DNA of 64,000 nt from Amycolatopsis nalaikhensis (GTDB taxonomy: Bacteria; Actinomycetota; Actinomycetes; Mycobacteriales; Pseudonocardiaceae), in contig NZ_CP127173.1 of the NCBI RefSeq assembly GCF_030264295.1, positions 7,571,501 to 7,635,500 of the forward strand, read 5' to 3'. A program made the translations under genes and the position numbers. Below, piece after piece: positions 25,101 through 33,862 of this stretch; positions within the stretch are counted from its first letter, which is position 1, and every line of letters begins with the position of its first letter. Under the pieces are notes generated by a model. The model ran no database searches. It saw only the letters and a program-made list of their open reading frames with translations, and was not told the origin of the DNA.

Positions 25101-26014
25101 GCAAGGTGTCCGAGCGGCTGAGCGCTTTCGGGTACGCGGCCGGCTGGCGCTTGGCCGGCTGGCTGCCCGCGGGCTTCGGCGGCACGGTCTTCTCGCTCGG
25201 CGCCGACCTCGCCGTCCGGCGCGACGGCGGGGGAGTGCGGCAGCTGCGCGCGAACCTCGCCCGCGTGGTGCCGCAGGCCGACCCGGCCGAGCTGGACGAG
25301 CTGACGCGGCGGGCGATGCGCTCGTACGCGCGGTACTGGCACGAGACGTTCCGGCTGCCGTCGATGGACCACAAGGAGGTCAGCGGCAAGGTCGCGGCGT
25401 CGATCACCGGCGTGGAGAACCTCGACGCCGCGCTCGCCGAGGGCAACGGCGCGGTGATGGCGCTGCCGCACAGCGGGAACTGGGACGTCGCCGGCGTCTG
25501 GCTGGCCGACTACCTCGGCGGGTTCACGACCGTCGCCGAGCGGCTGAAGCCGGAGTCGCTCTACCGCCGGTTCGTCGCCTACCGCGAGTCGCTCGGCTTC
25601 GAGATCCTCCCGCTGACCGGTGACAGCTCGGCCATGCGCGTGCTGCTGAAGCGGCTGCGGGAGAACAAGGCCGTCTGCCTGCTCGGCGACCGGGACCTGA
25701 CCAGCACCGGGATCCCGGTGAAGTTCTTCGGCGAGCCCGCGCGGATGCCCGGCGGGCCCGCCCGGCTGGCCGCGACGACCGGGGCGGCCCTGATCCCGGC
25801 GGGCTGCTGGTTCACCGAGGACGGCTGGCAGATCCGGCTGCACCCGCGGATCCGGGTGACCGCGCGGGCCGAGGTCCCGGCGGCGACCCAGGCGCTGGCG
25901 GACATCTTCGCCGGCGACATCGCCGCGCACCCGGCCGACTGGCACATGGTGCAGAAGTTCTGGCCCGCCGACCTCGAGGCCGCCGAGCGGGTCAGCCTCG
26001 AAGAGGCGAGCTGA
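25097..26014 (+). CDS. patA: PIM acyltransferase (PatA-like, LPLAT family)
   Basis: 305-aa membrane-associated acyltransferase of the HtrB/LpxL-like fold. Catalytic HX4D motif is HSGNWD at about residue 126; a second conserved block is LLGDRDLTSTGIPVKFFGEPARMPGGPARLA. In mycobacteria PatA acylates the mannose of PIM1/PIM2 with palmitoyl-CoA. Position between PI-phosphate synthase and pimA, with 4-bp overlap upstream and a 2-bp gap downstream, fits that role. Confidence 0.93.
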   Translation: MSKVSERLSAFGYAAGWRLAGWLPAGFGGTVFSLGADLAVRRDGGGVRQLRANLARVVPQADPAELDELTRRAMRSYARYWHETFRLPSMDHKEVSGKVAASITGVENLDAALAEGNGAVMALPHSGNWDVAGVWLADYLGGFTTVAERLKPESLYRRFVAYRESLGFEILPLTGDSSAMRVLLKRLRENKAVCLLGDRDLTSTGIPVKFFGEPARMPGGPARLAATTGAALIPAGCWFTEDGWQIRLHPRIRVTARAEVPAATQALADIFAGDIAAHPADWHMVQKFWPADLEAAERVSLEEAS

Positions 26015-26016
26015 GC

Positions 26017-27180
26017 GTGGCCACGCGCCCGATGCGGGTCGGGATCGTCTGCCCCTACTCGTTCGACGTGCCCGGCGGGGTGCAGGGCCACGTCATCGAC
26101 CTGACGAAGGCGCTGCTGGCGCGCGGGCACCAGGTGTCCGTGCTGGCCCCCGCCGACGAGGACGCGGAACTGCCGGAGTTCGTCCACCCGGCGGGCAAGG
26201 CGCTCGGCATCCCGTACAACGGCTCGGTCGCGCGGCTGCAGTTCGGCCCGGTGTCCTACGCGCGCGTCCGGCGCTGGATCCGCGACGGCGACTTCGACGT
26301 CCTGCACTTGCACGAGCCGGCCGCGCCGAGCCTTTCGCTGCTGGCGCTGCTCATCGCGGACGGCCCGATCGTGGCGACGTTCCACACGGCGACGACGCGC
26401 TCGCGCACCCTCTCGGCGTTCCAGCCGGTGCTGCGGCCGCTGCTGGAGAAGATCACCGCGCGGATCGCGGTGTCCGCCCTGGCCCGCCGGGTGCAGGTGG
26501 AGCACGCGGGCGGCGACGCGGTGGAGATCCCCAACGGCGTCGACGTCGAGTTCTTCTCCTCGGCGACGCCGCTGCCGGGCTACCCGCGCGCGGGCGGCAC
26601 CCTCGGGTTCGTCGGCCGGTTCGGCGAGCCGCGCAAGGGGATGGGCGTGCTGCTGGAGGCGCTGCGGCGGATCCTGCCGGAGTTCGAGGACCTGCGGCTG
26701 GTCGTGGTGGGCCGGGGCGACGCCGAGCAGCTGCTGCGCGAGGCCGGGCCCGAGCTGGCACCGCACGTCGAGCTGCTCGGCCAGGTCGACGACGACGTCA
26801 AGGCGCGGGCGCTGCGCAGCGTCGACGTCTACTGCGCGCCGAACACCGGCGGCGAGAGCTTCGGCATGATCCTCACCGAGGCGATGGCGGCCGGCACCCC
26901 GGTGCTGGCCAGCGACCTCGACTCGTTCCGGCGCGTGCTGGACGACGGCCGCGCCGGGATGCTCGTCGAAACCGGCGACCCGGGCGCGCTCGCGGACGGC
27001 CTGCGTGAGCTGCTGGGCGACCCGGCGCGCCGGGCGTCGCTGGCCGCGGCGGCGGGTGAGCGGGTCACGATGTACGACTGGTCGGTGGTGGCCACGCAGG
27101 TGCTGCGGGTTTACGAGACGGCCGTGGCCGCCGACCCGCGGCGCGTCGCGGCGACGGCCGAGCGGGAGCTCGCCCGGTGA
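26017..27180 (+). CDS. pimA: phosphatidylinositol alpha-mannosyltransferase PimA
   Basis: 387-aa GT4 glycosyltransferase that moves mannose from GDP-mannose to phosphatidylinositol on the inner membrane face. Seen: VGIVCPYSFDVPGGVQGHV at the start (GGVQ loop binds substrate), DVLHLHEPAAPS, FHTATTRS, GFVGRFGEPRKGMGVLLEAL, and the catalytic E-x7-E element ESFGMILTEAMAAGTPV. GTG 26017 lies 2 nt after the upstream stop. Downstream gene start overlaps its stop (GTGA). Confidence 0.95.
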   Translation: MATRPMRVGIVCPYSFDVPGGVQGHVIDLTKALLARGHQVSVLAPADEDAELPEFVHPAGKALGIPYNGSVARLQFGPVSYARVRRWIRDGDFDVLHLHEPAAPSLSLLALLIADGPIVATFHTATTRSRTLSAFQPVLRPLLEKITARIAVSALARRVQVEHAGGDAVEIPNGVDVEFFSSATPLPGYPRAGGTLGFVGRFGEPRKGMGVLLEALRRILPEFEDLRLVVVGRGDAEQLLREAGPELAPHVELLGQVDDDVKARALRSVDVYCAPNTGGESFGMILTEAMAAGTPVLASDLDSFRRVLDDGRAGMLVETGDPGALADGLRELLGDPARRASLAAAAGERVTMYDWSVVATQVLRVYETAVAADPRRVAATAERELAR

Positions 27181-27659
27181 CCGTGCTCGGCTGGCTGCTC
27201 CCGCTGCTCGCGCTCCTCGTCGTGCTGGGCGGGCTGTTCCTGGTGGCGACCGCGAACCGGCTCGACCGGCTGCACGTCCGGATGGACGCGGGCTGGGCCG
27301 CCCTCGACGCGGCGCTGGCCCGCCGCGCGGTCGTGGCGCGCGCTGTCGCGGCGGTGCTGGGCGACACGGCGTTGCGGACGTCGGCCGAGCGCGCCGAAGC
27401 TGCGCCGCGAGCCGACCGCGAGGCCCTCGAAGGGGACCTGACCCTGCACCTCAGCCGGATCGACCGGGCGGGGCTGCCCGCCGAGCTGGCCGAGGAGCTG
27501 ACCGACGCGGAGCACCGCGTGGTGATCGCCCGCCGCGTCCACAACGACGCCGTCCGCGACACGCTGCGGCTGCGGCGCCGTCGCAAGGTGCGGTACTTCC
27601 GGCTCGCGGGGACGGCCCCGCAGCCGGAGTACTTCGAGTTCGCCGAACCGGAGGTCTGA
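27177..27659 (+). CDS. LemA-like membrane-anchored helical protein
   Basis: 160-aa protein: one N-terminal membrane helix (VLGWLLPLLALLVVLGGLFLV) followed by a coiled, Ala/Arg-rich helical region beginning NRLDRLHVRMDAGWAALDAAL, which is the LemA family start pattern (N-x-L-x-R-x-x-V-x-x-A-W), and ending in a short Pro-rich tail. LemA proteins have no settled biochemical role. In M. tuberculosis a Nudix gene follows pimA, so this is a lineage-specific difference. Starts at GTG 27177 overlapping pimA by 4 bp and is 1 bp from the next gene. Confidence 0.75.
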   Translation: MTVLGWLLPLLALLVVLGGLFLVATANRLDRLHVRMDAGWAALDAALARRAVVARAVAAVLGDTALRTSAERAEAAPRADREALEGDLTLHLSRIDRAGLPAELAEELTDAEHRVVIARRVHNDAVRDTLRLRRRRKVRYFRLAGTAPQPEYFEFAEPEV

Positions 27660-27660
27660 C

Positions 27661-27933
27661 ATGTGGTGGGTGGTCGTCGAAGAACAGCGCGGCGGGGGCG
27701 ACGCGCGCACCTGGGCCGTCACGAAGACGAAGCCGGCGGGCGGGGACCGGGCCAACGCGGACGAGGTCGCCCGACGGCTGGCGTTCGCGCACGAGCCGGT
27801 GCACCCGTCGTCGGTCAAGGAGCGGAAGGTGCTGCGGGTGGGCGACGGCTACCTCGTGATCGCGACCGGCCGCACGCAGACGTTCCACTTCCGCGTCACC
27901 CTCGGCGAAACCCTGGCCGAGCCGGAGGACTGA
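27661..27933 (+). CDS. tandem small protein, copy 1 of 3
   Basis: 90-aa protein of unknown function. Shares a layout with the next two genes: N-terminal WWVVVEEQ-G-G strand, a loop, an Ala/Arg helix (ANADEVARRLAFAHEPVHP), a K-x-x-K-VLRVGDGYLVI strand pair and a final TQTFHFRVTLGE strand. No Cys, signal peptide or membrane segment; predicted small alpha/beta cytosolic fold. GGAGG 8 nt before ATG 27661, 1 bp after the LemA-like stop. Conserved Trp pair and GYLV core suggest a ligand or protein-binding module. I do not recognise a named family. Confidence 0.7.
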   Translation: MWWVVVEEQRGGGDARTWAVTKTKPAGGDRANADEVARRLAFAHEPVHPSSVKERKVLRVGDGYLVIATGRTQTFHFRVTLGETLAEPED

Positions 27934-27937
27934 GGCC

Positions 27938-28195
27938 GTGGGCTGGTGGGTGGTCGTCGAAGAGCAGCGTGGCATGGGCGAAAACCGGAACTGGTCGCTG
28001 TCGGAGCGGTTTCCCTTCGCCGACCGGGAAACCGCCGAGGCCGAGGCGCTGCGGCTGGCGCGGGAGTACCAGCCCGCCTACCCGTGGTCGCCGAAGTCGC
28101 GGCAGGTCCTGCGCGGCCCCGGCGGCTACCTGGTGGTCGTCGAGGGCCGGACGTCGACGTTCCACTTCCGGTTGAGCGTGCTCGAAGAGATCTGA
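27938..28195 (+). CDS. tandem small protein, copy 2 of 3
   Basis: 85-aa paralogue of its neighbours: GWWVVVEEQRGMG, helix TAEAEALRLAREYQPAYPWSPKS, then QVLRGPGGYLVVVEG and STFHFRLSVLEE. The PWSPxxR turn before the VLR strand is shared with copy 3 and replaced by HPSSVKER in copy 1. GTG 27938 has GGAGG 8 nt upstream; only 4 bp separate it from copy 1. Confidence 0.7.
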   Translation: MGWWVVVEEQRGMGENRNWSLSERFPFADRETAEAEALRLAREYQPAYPWSPKSRQVLRGPGGYLVVVEGRTSTFHFRLSVLEEI

Positions 28196-28228
28196 AACCA
28201 CCCGGGCCCCGGCCGCGTCGGAAGCGGC

Positions 28229-28498
28229 ATGGGTTCGACGTGGTGGGTGGTCATCGAAGAGCAGGGCGGCACGGGCGACGGCCGGGGCTGGTCGGTCGCC
28301 GACGCGGCGCCGTACCCCGGCCGCGACGTCGCCGAGGGCGAGGCGTACCTGCTGGCCAAGCAGCACCGGCCGCCGCGGCCGTGGTCGCCGCAGGGCCGGA
28401 CGGTGCTGCGGGTGAGCGACGGCTACCTGGTGCTCGTCAAGGGCAAGACCGACGTGTGGCAGTTCCGGGTGACGCTGGGCGAACAGGTCGGCGGCTGA
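28229..28498 (+). CDS. tandem small protein, copy 3 of 3
   Basis: 89-aa paralogue: STWWVVIEEQGGTGDG, helix VAEGEAYLLAKQHRPPRPWSPQG, RTVLRVSDGYLVLVKG and DVWQFRVTLGEQ. ATG 28229 is preceded by GGAAG. A 33-bp gap separates it from copy 2. The three copies differ at most positions but keep W-W-V-V, E-E-Q, P-W-S-P, V-L-R, G-Y-L-V and F-[HR]-[FV] columns, so duplication is old and all three are under constraint. Confidence 0.7.
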   Translation: MGSTWWVVIEEQGGTGDGRGWSVADAAPYPGRDVAEGEAYLLAKQHRPPRPWSPQGRTVLRVSDGYLVLVKGKTDVWQFRVTLGEQVGG

Positions 28499-28510
28499 CA
28501 GACTGAGCGG

Positions 28511-29014
28511 ATGAGTGAGAGCTGCGACGTCGCCCACGGCACGGCTCCGGCCGACCCCGGCGTGCGGACGCTGGTGGCGGTCTTCGCGTCGCCGGTGTCG
28601 CGGTACCTGCTGAAGTTCGCGAAGGACCTCGGCTACCACGTGGCCCTGTTCGAGCCCGATCCCGCGCGCGTCACCGACGTGCCGGACGGCTTCGCGGCGG
28701 ACACCGCGCTGCCGCCGCTCGACGGGGCGGCGGACGTGGTCGTCACCGACCACCACCGGCCCGAGCTGGGCGAGGTCCTGAAGGCGGCGTTGGCCGGGCA
28801 GCCGCGGTGGGTCGGCGTGCTCGGCAACCCGCGTCACCCGGGCCCGCACGTGGCCGCGTTGCAGGGCCTCGGCGTGGCCGAGGAGGACATCGCCCGGGTG
28901 CACCGGCCGGTCGGGCTGAACATCGGCTCCCGGACGCCGCCCGAGATCGCGCTGGCCACCCTGGCCGGGCTGATCGCCGATCGCAACGACCGCCCCGGCG
29001 GCTTCGACTTCTGA
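28511..29014 (+). CDS. stand-alone XdhC C-terminal (Rossmann) domain protein
   Basis: 167-aa protein matching only the second half of XdhC/CoxI, the chaperone that inserts sulfurated molybdenum cofactor: Rossmann start RTLVAVFASPVSRYLLKFAKDLG, DVVVTDHH, WVGVLGNPRHPG and the signature RPVGLNIGSRTPPEIALATLAGLI. The N-terminal CoxI domain is missing and no xdh or cox genes are near, so a Moco role is uncertain; NAD-like nucleotide binding is plausible. It is the last gene of the PIM-operon extension, 12 bp after copy 3, and ends at a bidirectional hairpin. Confidence 0.82.
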   Translation: MSESCDVAHGTAPADPGVRTLVAVFASPVSRYLLKFAKDLGYHVALFEPDPARVTDVPDGFAADTALPPLDGAADVVVTDHHRPELGEVLKAALAGQPRWVGVLGNPRHPGPHVAALQGLGVAEEDIARVHRPVGLNIGSRTPPEIALATLAGLIADRNDRPGGFDF

Positions 29015-29015
29015 C

Positions 29016-29067
29016 CCGGTCGTGAGTGTTTAGGGCGGTTAGAACCGCCCTGAACACTCACGACCGG
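29016..29067. repeat. palindromic repeat family A, copy 1 (bidirectional terminator)
   Basis: A 25-bp stem with a 2-nt loop between convergent genes. Left arm runs CCGGTCGTGAGTGTT then AGGGCGGTT; one T-G mismatch only. The core is shared with 46678-46723, 17.6 kb away, so this is a dispersed element as well as a terminator. Confidence 0.8.
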
Positions 29068-29075
29068 GCGCGCGG

Positions 29076-31184
29076 CTAGTGGACCGCCATCCCTTCCGGC
29101 ATCGGCTCGAACCTCGCGTGGCGGCGGGTGAAGGTCGCCGTGCCCGAGGTCATCGAGCGCAGGTCGATCAGGTAGCGGACCAGCTCCGTCGCCGGGACCT
29201 CCGCCCGGATCACCGTCCGGCCGCCTTCGCCCGCCTCGGTGCCCAGCACCCGGCCGCGCCGGGACGACAGGTCACCCAGCACCGTGCCGAGGTGCTCGTC
29301 CGGCAGCCGGATCGCCACCTCTTCGAGCGGCTCCAGCATCGTGATGTGGCCGTTCGCCGCCGCCTCCCGCAACGCCAGCGCGCCCGCCGTCTGGAAGGCC
29401 GCGTCCGACGAGTCGACGCTGTGGGCCTTCCCGTCGACCAGGGTCACCTTCACGTCGACCACCGGGTGGCCGTCGGCCAGCCCCTTCTGCAGCTGGGCCC
29501 GCACGCCCTTCTCCACGCTCGGGATGAACTGGTGCGGCACCGCGCCGCCGACCACCTTGTCGACGAACTGGAACCCGCTCCCGCGCGGCAGCGGCTCGAC
29601 CTCGATGTCGCAGACGGCGAACTGGCCGTGCCCGCCGGACTGCTTGACGTGCCGCCCGTGTCCCTTGGCGGGCTTGGTGAACGTCGAGCGCAGGCTGATC
29701 TTCACCGGCTCGGTGTCGACGTCCGCGCCGCCCGCCCGCAGGCGCGACAGCACGACGTCGGCGTGGGCCTCGCCCATGCACCACAGCACCAGCTGGTTGG
29801 TCTCGGCGTTGCGGTCCAGCCGCAGCGTCGGGTCACCCGCCACGAGCCGGGACAGGTTGCGCGCCAACGTGTCCTCGTCGCTGCGGGTCTTCGCGACCAC
29901 GGCCACCGGCAGCAGCGGTTCCGGCATCGCCCACGGCTCCATCAGCAGCGGCTCGTCCGGCGACGAAACCGTGTCGCCGGTTTCCGCCGACCCGACCTTC
30001 GTCAGCGCGCAGAGGTCACCCGCGACGCAGTAGGGCACCTCGCGCAGGTTCGCGCCGAGCGGCGAATAGAGGTGCGCGACGCGCTCGTCGGCGTCGTGGT
30101 CCTCGTGGCCGCGTTCGGCGAGGCCGTGCCCGGACACGTGCACCGGCCGCTCCGGCCGCAGCGTCCCGGAGAACACCCGGACGAGGGACACCCGGCCGAC
30201 GTAGGAGTCGGCGGCCGTGCGGACGACCTCCGCGGCGAGGGGGCCCGCGGGGTCGGCGGAGAGCGCGGCGTGCGGCGCGCCGTCCGGTGTGGTGACGTCG
30301 GGGGGCTGGTGCTCGAGCGGGGAGGGGAAGGCGCGGACGATCCCGTCGAGCACCTCGGCCAAGCCGATCCCGCTGGTCGCGCAGACCGGGATGACCGGGT
30401 GGAAGGACCCGCGCGCGACGGCCGTCTCGAGGTCGGTGATCAGCGTGTCCTCGGCGATCTCCTCCCCGGCGAGGTAGCGGTCCATCAGGGTCTCGTCCTC
30501 GCTCTCGGCGATGATCCCCTCGATGAGCTCGTTGCGGGCCTCGGCCATCCGTTCCAGGTCGGCCGGGTCCGGCTCGCCGATCTTCGGCGGGTGGCCGCCG
30601 GAGTAGTCGAAGTACCGCTGGGTGATCAGCCCGACCAGGCCGTCGCCCGCGGGCAGGTACAGCGGCAGCACCCCGGCGCCGAACGCGGCCTGGCAGGCGG
30701 CGATCTCGGCCATCGCGTCGGCCCGGTGGTGGTCGAGCCGGGAGACGACGACCGCGCGCGGCATCCCGACCGCCGCGCACTCCTCCCACACCGCGACCGT
30801 CGCCGCGTCGACCCCTTCAGCGGCGCAGACGACGAACAACGCGGCGTCGGCCGCGCGCAGCCCGGCCCGCAGCTCCCCGACGAAGTCGGCGTAGCCCGGC
30901 GTGTCGATCAGGTTGATCTTGTGGCCCTGGTGCAGCACCGGCGCGACCGAGAGGCCGACCGAACGCTGCTGGCGCACCGCCGCGGGGTCGTGGTCGCATA
31001 CCGTCGTCCCCTCCACCACCGAGCCCGCGCGCGGGACGGTGCCGGACGCCGCGAGCAGCGCCTCGGTGAGGGTCGTCTTCCCCGAGCCGGACGGGCCGAC
31101 GAGCACGACGTTGCGGACCTTCGCGGGGTCGTCCACAGCGACGGCGGCCCCGGTGTCGGCGTTCCTGGCTTGTTTGTCTGCCAT
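29076..31184 (-). CDS. elongation factor G-like GTPase (EF-G2)
   Basis: 702-aa translational GTPase paralogue, all EF-G domains present. G1 is GPSGSGKT (residues about 30-37), G3 DTPGYADF (about 98). The G4 base-specificity motif NKxD reads SRLD here, a change seen in the EF-G2 branch. Domain IV loop HGRHVKQSGGHGQF and domain V (PLEEVAIRLPDEHLGTVLGDL) are recognisable. Mycobacterial FusA2 (Rv0120c) is the counterpart; that protein binds ribosomes but does not replace EF-G, and its physiological role is not settled. ATG 31184 with GAGGAG 7 nt upstream. Single gene, divergent from the FAD oxidase. Confidence 0.92.
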   Translation of the reverse strand: MADKQARNADTGAAVAVDDPAKVRNVVLVGPSGSGKTTLTEALLAASGTVPRAGSVVEGTTVCDHDPAAVRQQRSVGLSVAPVLHQGHKINLIDTPGYADFVGELRAGLRAADAALFVVCAAEGVDAATVAVWEECAAVGMPRAVVVSRLDHHRADAMAEIAACQAAFGAGVLPLYLPAGDGLVGLITQRYFDYSGGHPPKIGEPDPADLERMAEARNELIEGIIAESEDETLMDRYLAGEEIAEDTLITDLETAVARGSFHPVIPVCATSGIGLAEVLDGIVRAFPSPLEHQPPDVTTPDGAPHAALSADPAGPLAAEVVRTAADSYVGRVSLVRVFSGTLRPERPVHVSGHGLAERGHEDHDADERVAHLYSPLGANLREVPYCVAGDLCALTKVGSAETGDTVSSPDEPLLMEPWAMPEPLLPVAVVAKTRSDEDTLARNLSRLVAGDPTLRLDRNAETNQLVLWCMGEAHADVVLSRLRAGGADVDTEPVKISLRSTFTKPAKGHGRHVKQSGGHGQFAVCDIEVEPLPRGSGFQFVDKVVGGAVPHQFIPSVEKGVRAQLQKGLADGHPVVDVKVTLVDGKAHSVDSSDAAFQTAGALALREAAANGHITMLEPLEEVAIRLPDEHLGTVLGDLSSRRGRVLGTEAGEGGRTVIRAEVPATELVRYLIDLRSMTSGTATFTRRHARFEPMPEGMAVH

Positions 31185-31313
31185 GACGACTCCTCGGCGA
31201 ACGGCTGGTGTACGGGATGTGTCCTCGATCACACACCCGCTACCCTGGTCACGGCAAGGCAGGGCTTCCGGGACCAGCCGAATGCCCGGGGGGACACGGG
31301 GCAGGGGGAGAGC

Positions 31314-32759
31314 ATGGACAGGCGGACGTTCTTGCGGGTTTCCGGTGCGGTGCCGGTGGCGGGGCTGGCGGGCTGGCCGCCGCCGGACGACTGGGAGCGG
31401 CTGCGCGCGCGGCTCGCCGGGCCGCTGTTCCGGCCGGGCGACCCCGGCTACGCCGACGCCAAGCTGGTCTTCTTCACGATGTACGACGACCGCGTGCCGG
31501 CGGCCGTGGTCGGCGCCGCGTGCGTCGAGGACGTCCAGCTCGCGGTCGCGTTCGCCGCGCGGCACCGGCTGCCGGTCGCCGCGCGCGGCGGCGGGCACAG
31601 CTACCCCGGCTACTCCACTGTGGACGGCGGGATCGTCGTGGACCTGAGCCGCTTTTCGGGGATCGAGGTGCGGCCGGACGGGCGCGCGGTGATCGGTGCC
31701 GGCGCCAAGCTCGGGCCGATCGCCACGACGCTCGCCGCGGCGGGGCGCGTGCTGCCGGCCGGCAGCTGCGACACCGTCGGCATCGCCGGGCTCGCCCTCG
31801 GTGGCGGGGTCGGCGTCCTCGACCGGAAGTACGGCCTGACCTGCGACCACCTGGAGGCGGCGCGGATCGTCACGGCCGACGGCCGGGTGCGCACGGTCTC
31901 CGCGGCCGCGGAGCCGGACCTGTTCTGGGCGCTGCGCGGCGGGGGCGGCGGGAACTTCGGCATCGTCACCGGCTTCACCTTCCGGACCGTGCCGATCGCC
32001 GACGTCGCCACCTTCGACCTCAAGTTCCCGGCGGACGCGCGGACCGCGCTGTTCGCGGCCTGGCAGGAGTGGCAGCCCGCGGCGCCGGACGAGCTGTGGT
32101 CCGGGATGGGCCTCGCCTGGAACGAGGCGTCGCTCGGCGGCACCTTTCTCGGCCCGCGAGCCCGGATGCACGAGCTGCTCGAAGACCTCGTCCGGCGGGT
32201 CGGCACCCAGCCCGTCGAGTGGCACGAAGCCGTCCAGGACCACCTGACCGCCATGCGGACCTTCGACGACCACGACTCCCGGCCGGGTGCCGCCGCGGCG
32301 GCCCGCTACGCCTACACCGGGACGTCGCGGATGCTGACGCGCCCGGCCGAAGACCCGGCGGCCGTGGTCGAGGTTCTGACCCGCGACCCCGGCGTCCGCA
32401 CGATCGTGGACTCCGGTGGCGGCGCGATCGCCCGCGTCGGCGTCCGCGAAACGCCGTTCCCGCACCGGAAGGCACTGGCGAGCCTCCAGTTCCTGCACGG
32501 CGCGGAACCCGCCGACGGTGGCCTGGCCGGGGCGCGGCGGTCGCTCGCCGCGGTCCGCGACGGGCTCGGGCCGGAGTTCGGCACCACCGGGTACGTCAAC
32601 TACCTCGACCCGGAGATGCCGGACTGGGCGCACGCGTACTACGGGGTGAACGCGGAGCGGCTGCGCGCTGTCGCCCGGAAGTATGACCCGCGAGGAATTT
32701 TCGCTTTCCCGCAAGGGCTTTCCGCGGCCCGCTCGACTGTCCACATCGGAGGGACGTAG
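31314..32759 (+). CDS. Tat-exported FAD-linked oxidoreductase (BBE family)
   Basis: 481-aa PCMH-type flavoprotein like berberine-bridge enzymes and hexose oxidases. Tat leader MDRRTFLRVSGAVPVAG; FAD domain with AARGGGHSYPGYSTVDGG (the His that forms the 8-alpha-histidyl bond to FAD) and GIAGLALGGGVGVLDRKYGL. The second covalent attachment Cys of bicovalent members (usually a GxCxxxG-like site here LTCDHLEAA) may be C181-type but is uncertain. C-terminal BBE segment NYLDPEMPDWAHAYYGVNAERL. Start ATG 31314, GGGGGAG upstream. Substrate unknown; exported, so likely acts on external alcohols or sugars. The next regulator starts 31 bp downstream. Confidence 0.88.
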   Translation: MDRRTFLRVSGAVPVAGLAGWPPPDDWERLRARLAGPLFRPGDPGYADAKLVFFTMYDDRVPAAVVGAACVEDVQLAVAFAARHRLPVAARGGGHSYPGYSTVDGGIVVDLSRFSGIEVRPDGRAVIGAGAKLGPIATTLAAAGRVLPAGSCDTVGIAGLALGGGVGVLDRKYGLTCDHLEAARIVTADGRVRTVSAAAEPDLFWALRGGGGGNFGIVTGFTFRTVPIADVATFDLKFPADARTALFAAWQEWQPAAPDELWSGMGLAWNEASLGGTFLGPRARMHELLEDLVRRVGTQPVEWHEAVQDHLTAMRTFDDHDSRPGAAAAARYAYTGTSRMLTRPAEDPAAVVEVLTRDPGVRTIVDSGGGAIARVGVRETPFPHRKALASLQFLHGAEPADGGLAGARRSLAAVRDGLGPEFGTTGYVNYLDPEMPDWAHAYYGVNAERLRAVARKYDPRGIFAFPQGLSAARSTVHIGGT

Positions 32760-32790
32760 ACTCCGCGGCACGTCGGCAGAGAGGCAGCGC

Positions 32791-33774
32791 GTGCTCGACC
32801 TGGCATTCTCCACAGAGGACCTGGCGCACACCCGGTTTGCGTTCTCCCCGGCGTGGGAGATCGTCGCGAGCGTGCGCGTCCTGAACCTGCCGGGAGAGCA
32901 CGCCCTGCACCTGCCGTGGGTCAAGCGCGCCACGGCGGCCCTCGACGCGGCCGGGCTGGACATCACGCTGCTGCGCGACCTCGTCCCCGTCCGGCACCTG
33001 CCGGGCTTCCTCGCCGGGACGCCCTCGACGCCGTTGCCCGAGCTGGCCGACGAGCTCGCCGACCTCCGCGACGTGCCCGCCCGCGTCGTCCGGCGCGAGC
33101 TGGACGCGATGGCCGGGCCGCGCACGCCCGCGCTGAACCGGTTCCACCGCGACCCCGAAGCGGGGCTCGAGCGGCTCGCGACGCTGATGGAGCGGTACTG
33201 GGAGCTGGTGCTCGCCCCGGAGTGGCCCCGGATCCGCGCGCTGCTCGAAGCCGACGTGCTGCACCGGTCGCGGCTGCTGGCCCAGGGCGGGGCCGCCGAG
33301 CTGTTCAACGACCTCACCCCGATGGTCCGCTGGCAGGGCGGCACGCTCACGGTGGCGCACCGGCACCTGCACGCCGCCGTCCCGCTCGACGGGCGCGGCC
33401 TGGTGCTGGTGCCTTCGGCGTTCGTCTGGCCGCGGGTGTTCTCCAAGACCGACCCGCGCTGGCAGCCGGTGCTGCGCTACCCGCCGCGCGGGATCGCCAC
33501 GCTGTGGGAGACCGGCAGCGCCGCCGCGCCCGGCGCGCTGGCCGCCGTGGTGGGCCGCGGCCGGGCGATGCTGCTGGCCGAGCTGGCCGCACCGGCGTCG
33601 ACCGCCGAGCTCGCCCGCCGGAGTGGCCTCACCGCCGGCGCGGTGTCCCAGCACCTCGGCGCCCTGAAGGCCGCGGGCCTGGTCAGCGGGCATCGTGCCG
33701 GACGTCACGTCCTCTACGCGCGCACCCGGCTCGCGGAAGCCCTGGTCGCGGGCACCGGCGAAGTGGACTGCTGA
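32791..33774 (+). CDS. ArsR-like winged-helix regulator with N-terminal DUF5937-type domain
   Basis: 327-aa protein. The first about 230 residues form an unassigned helical domain (FSTEDLAHTRFAFSPAWEIVAS at the start is typical of the DUF5937 group), and the last about 85 carry an ArsR-like HTH (AELARRSGLTAGAVSQHLGALKAAGLVSGHRAGRHVLYART). No metal-binding Cys set. GTG 32791 chosen at the family start; GAGAGG about 9 nt upstream. Follows the FAD oxidase by 31 bp and may be cotranscribed with it. The gene targets are not known. Confidence 0.82.
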   Translation: MLDLAFSTEDLAHTRFAFSPAWEIVASVRVLNLPGEHALHLPWVKRATAALDAAGLDITLLRDLVPVRHLPGFLAGTPSTPLPELADELADLRDVPARVVRRELDAMAGPRTPALNRFHRDPEAGLERLATLMERYWELVLAPEWPRIRALLEADVLHRSRLLAQGGAAELFNDLTPMVRWQGGTLTVAHRHLHAAVPLDGRGLVLVPSAFVWPRVFSKTDPRWQPVLRYPPRGIATLWETGSAAAPGALAAVVGRGRAMLLAELAAPASTAELARRSGLTAGAVSQHLGALKAAGLVSGHRAGRHVLYARTRLAEALVAGTGEVDC

Positions 33775-33862
33775 GATACCCGCGTACTGGCCTGCTTGAA
33801 GGGTCCACCACCGACCTACCCTCGGAGGCGTACCCCTCGATTTCGTGTGGAAAGGCCCCGTC

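Noticed and set aside
27177..27659. Nudix hydrolase expected after pimA from mycobacterial synteny
   Set aside because: No Nudix box; the sequence has a membrane helix and a LemA-like pattern.
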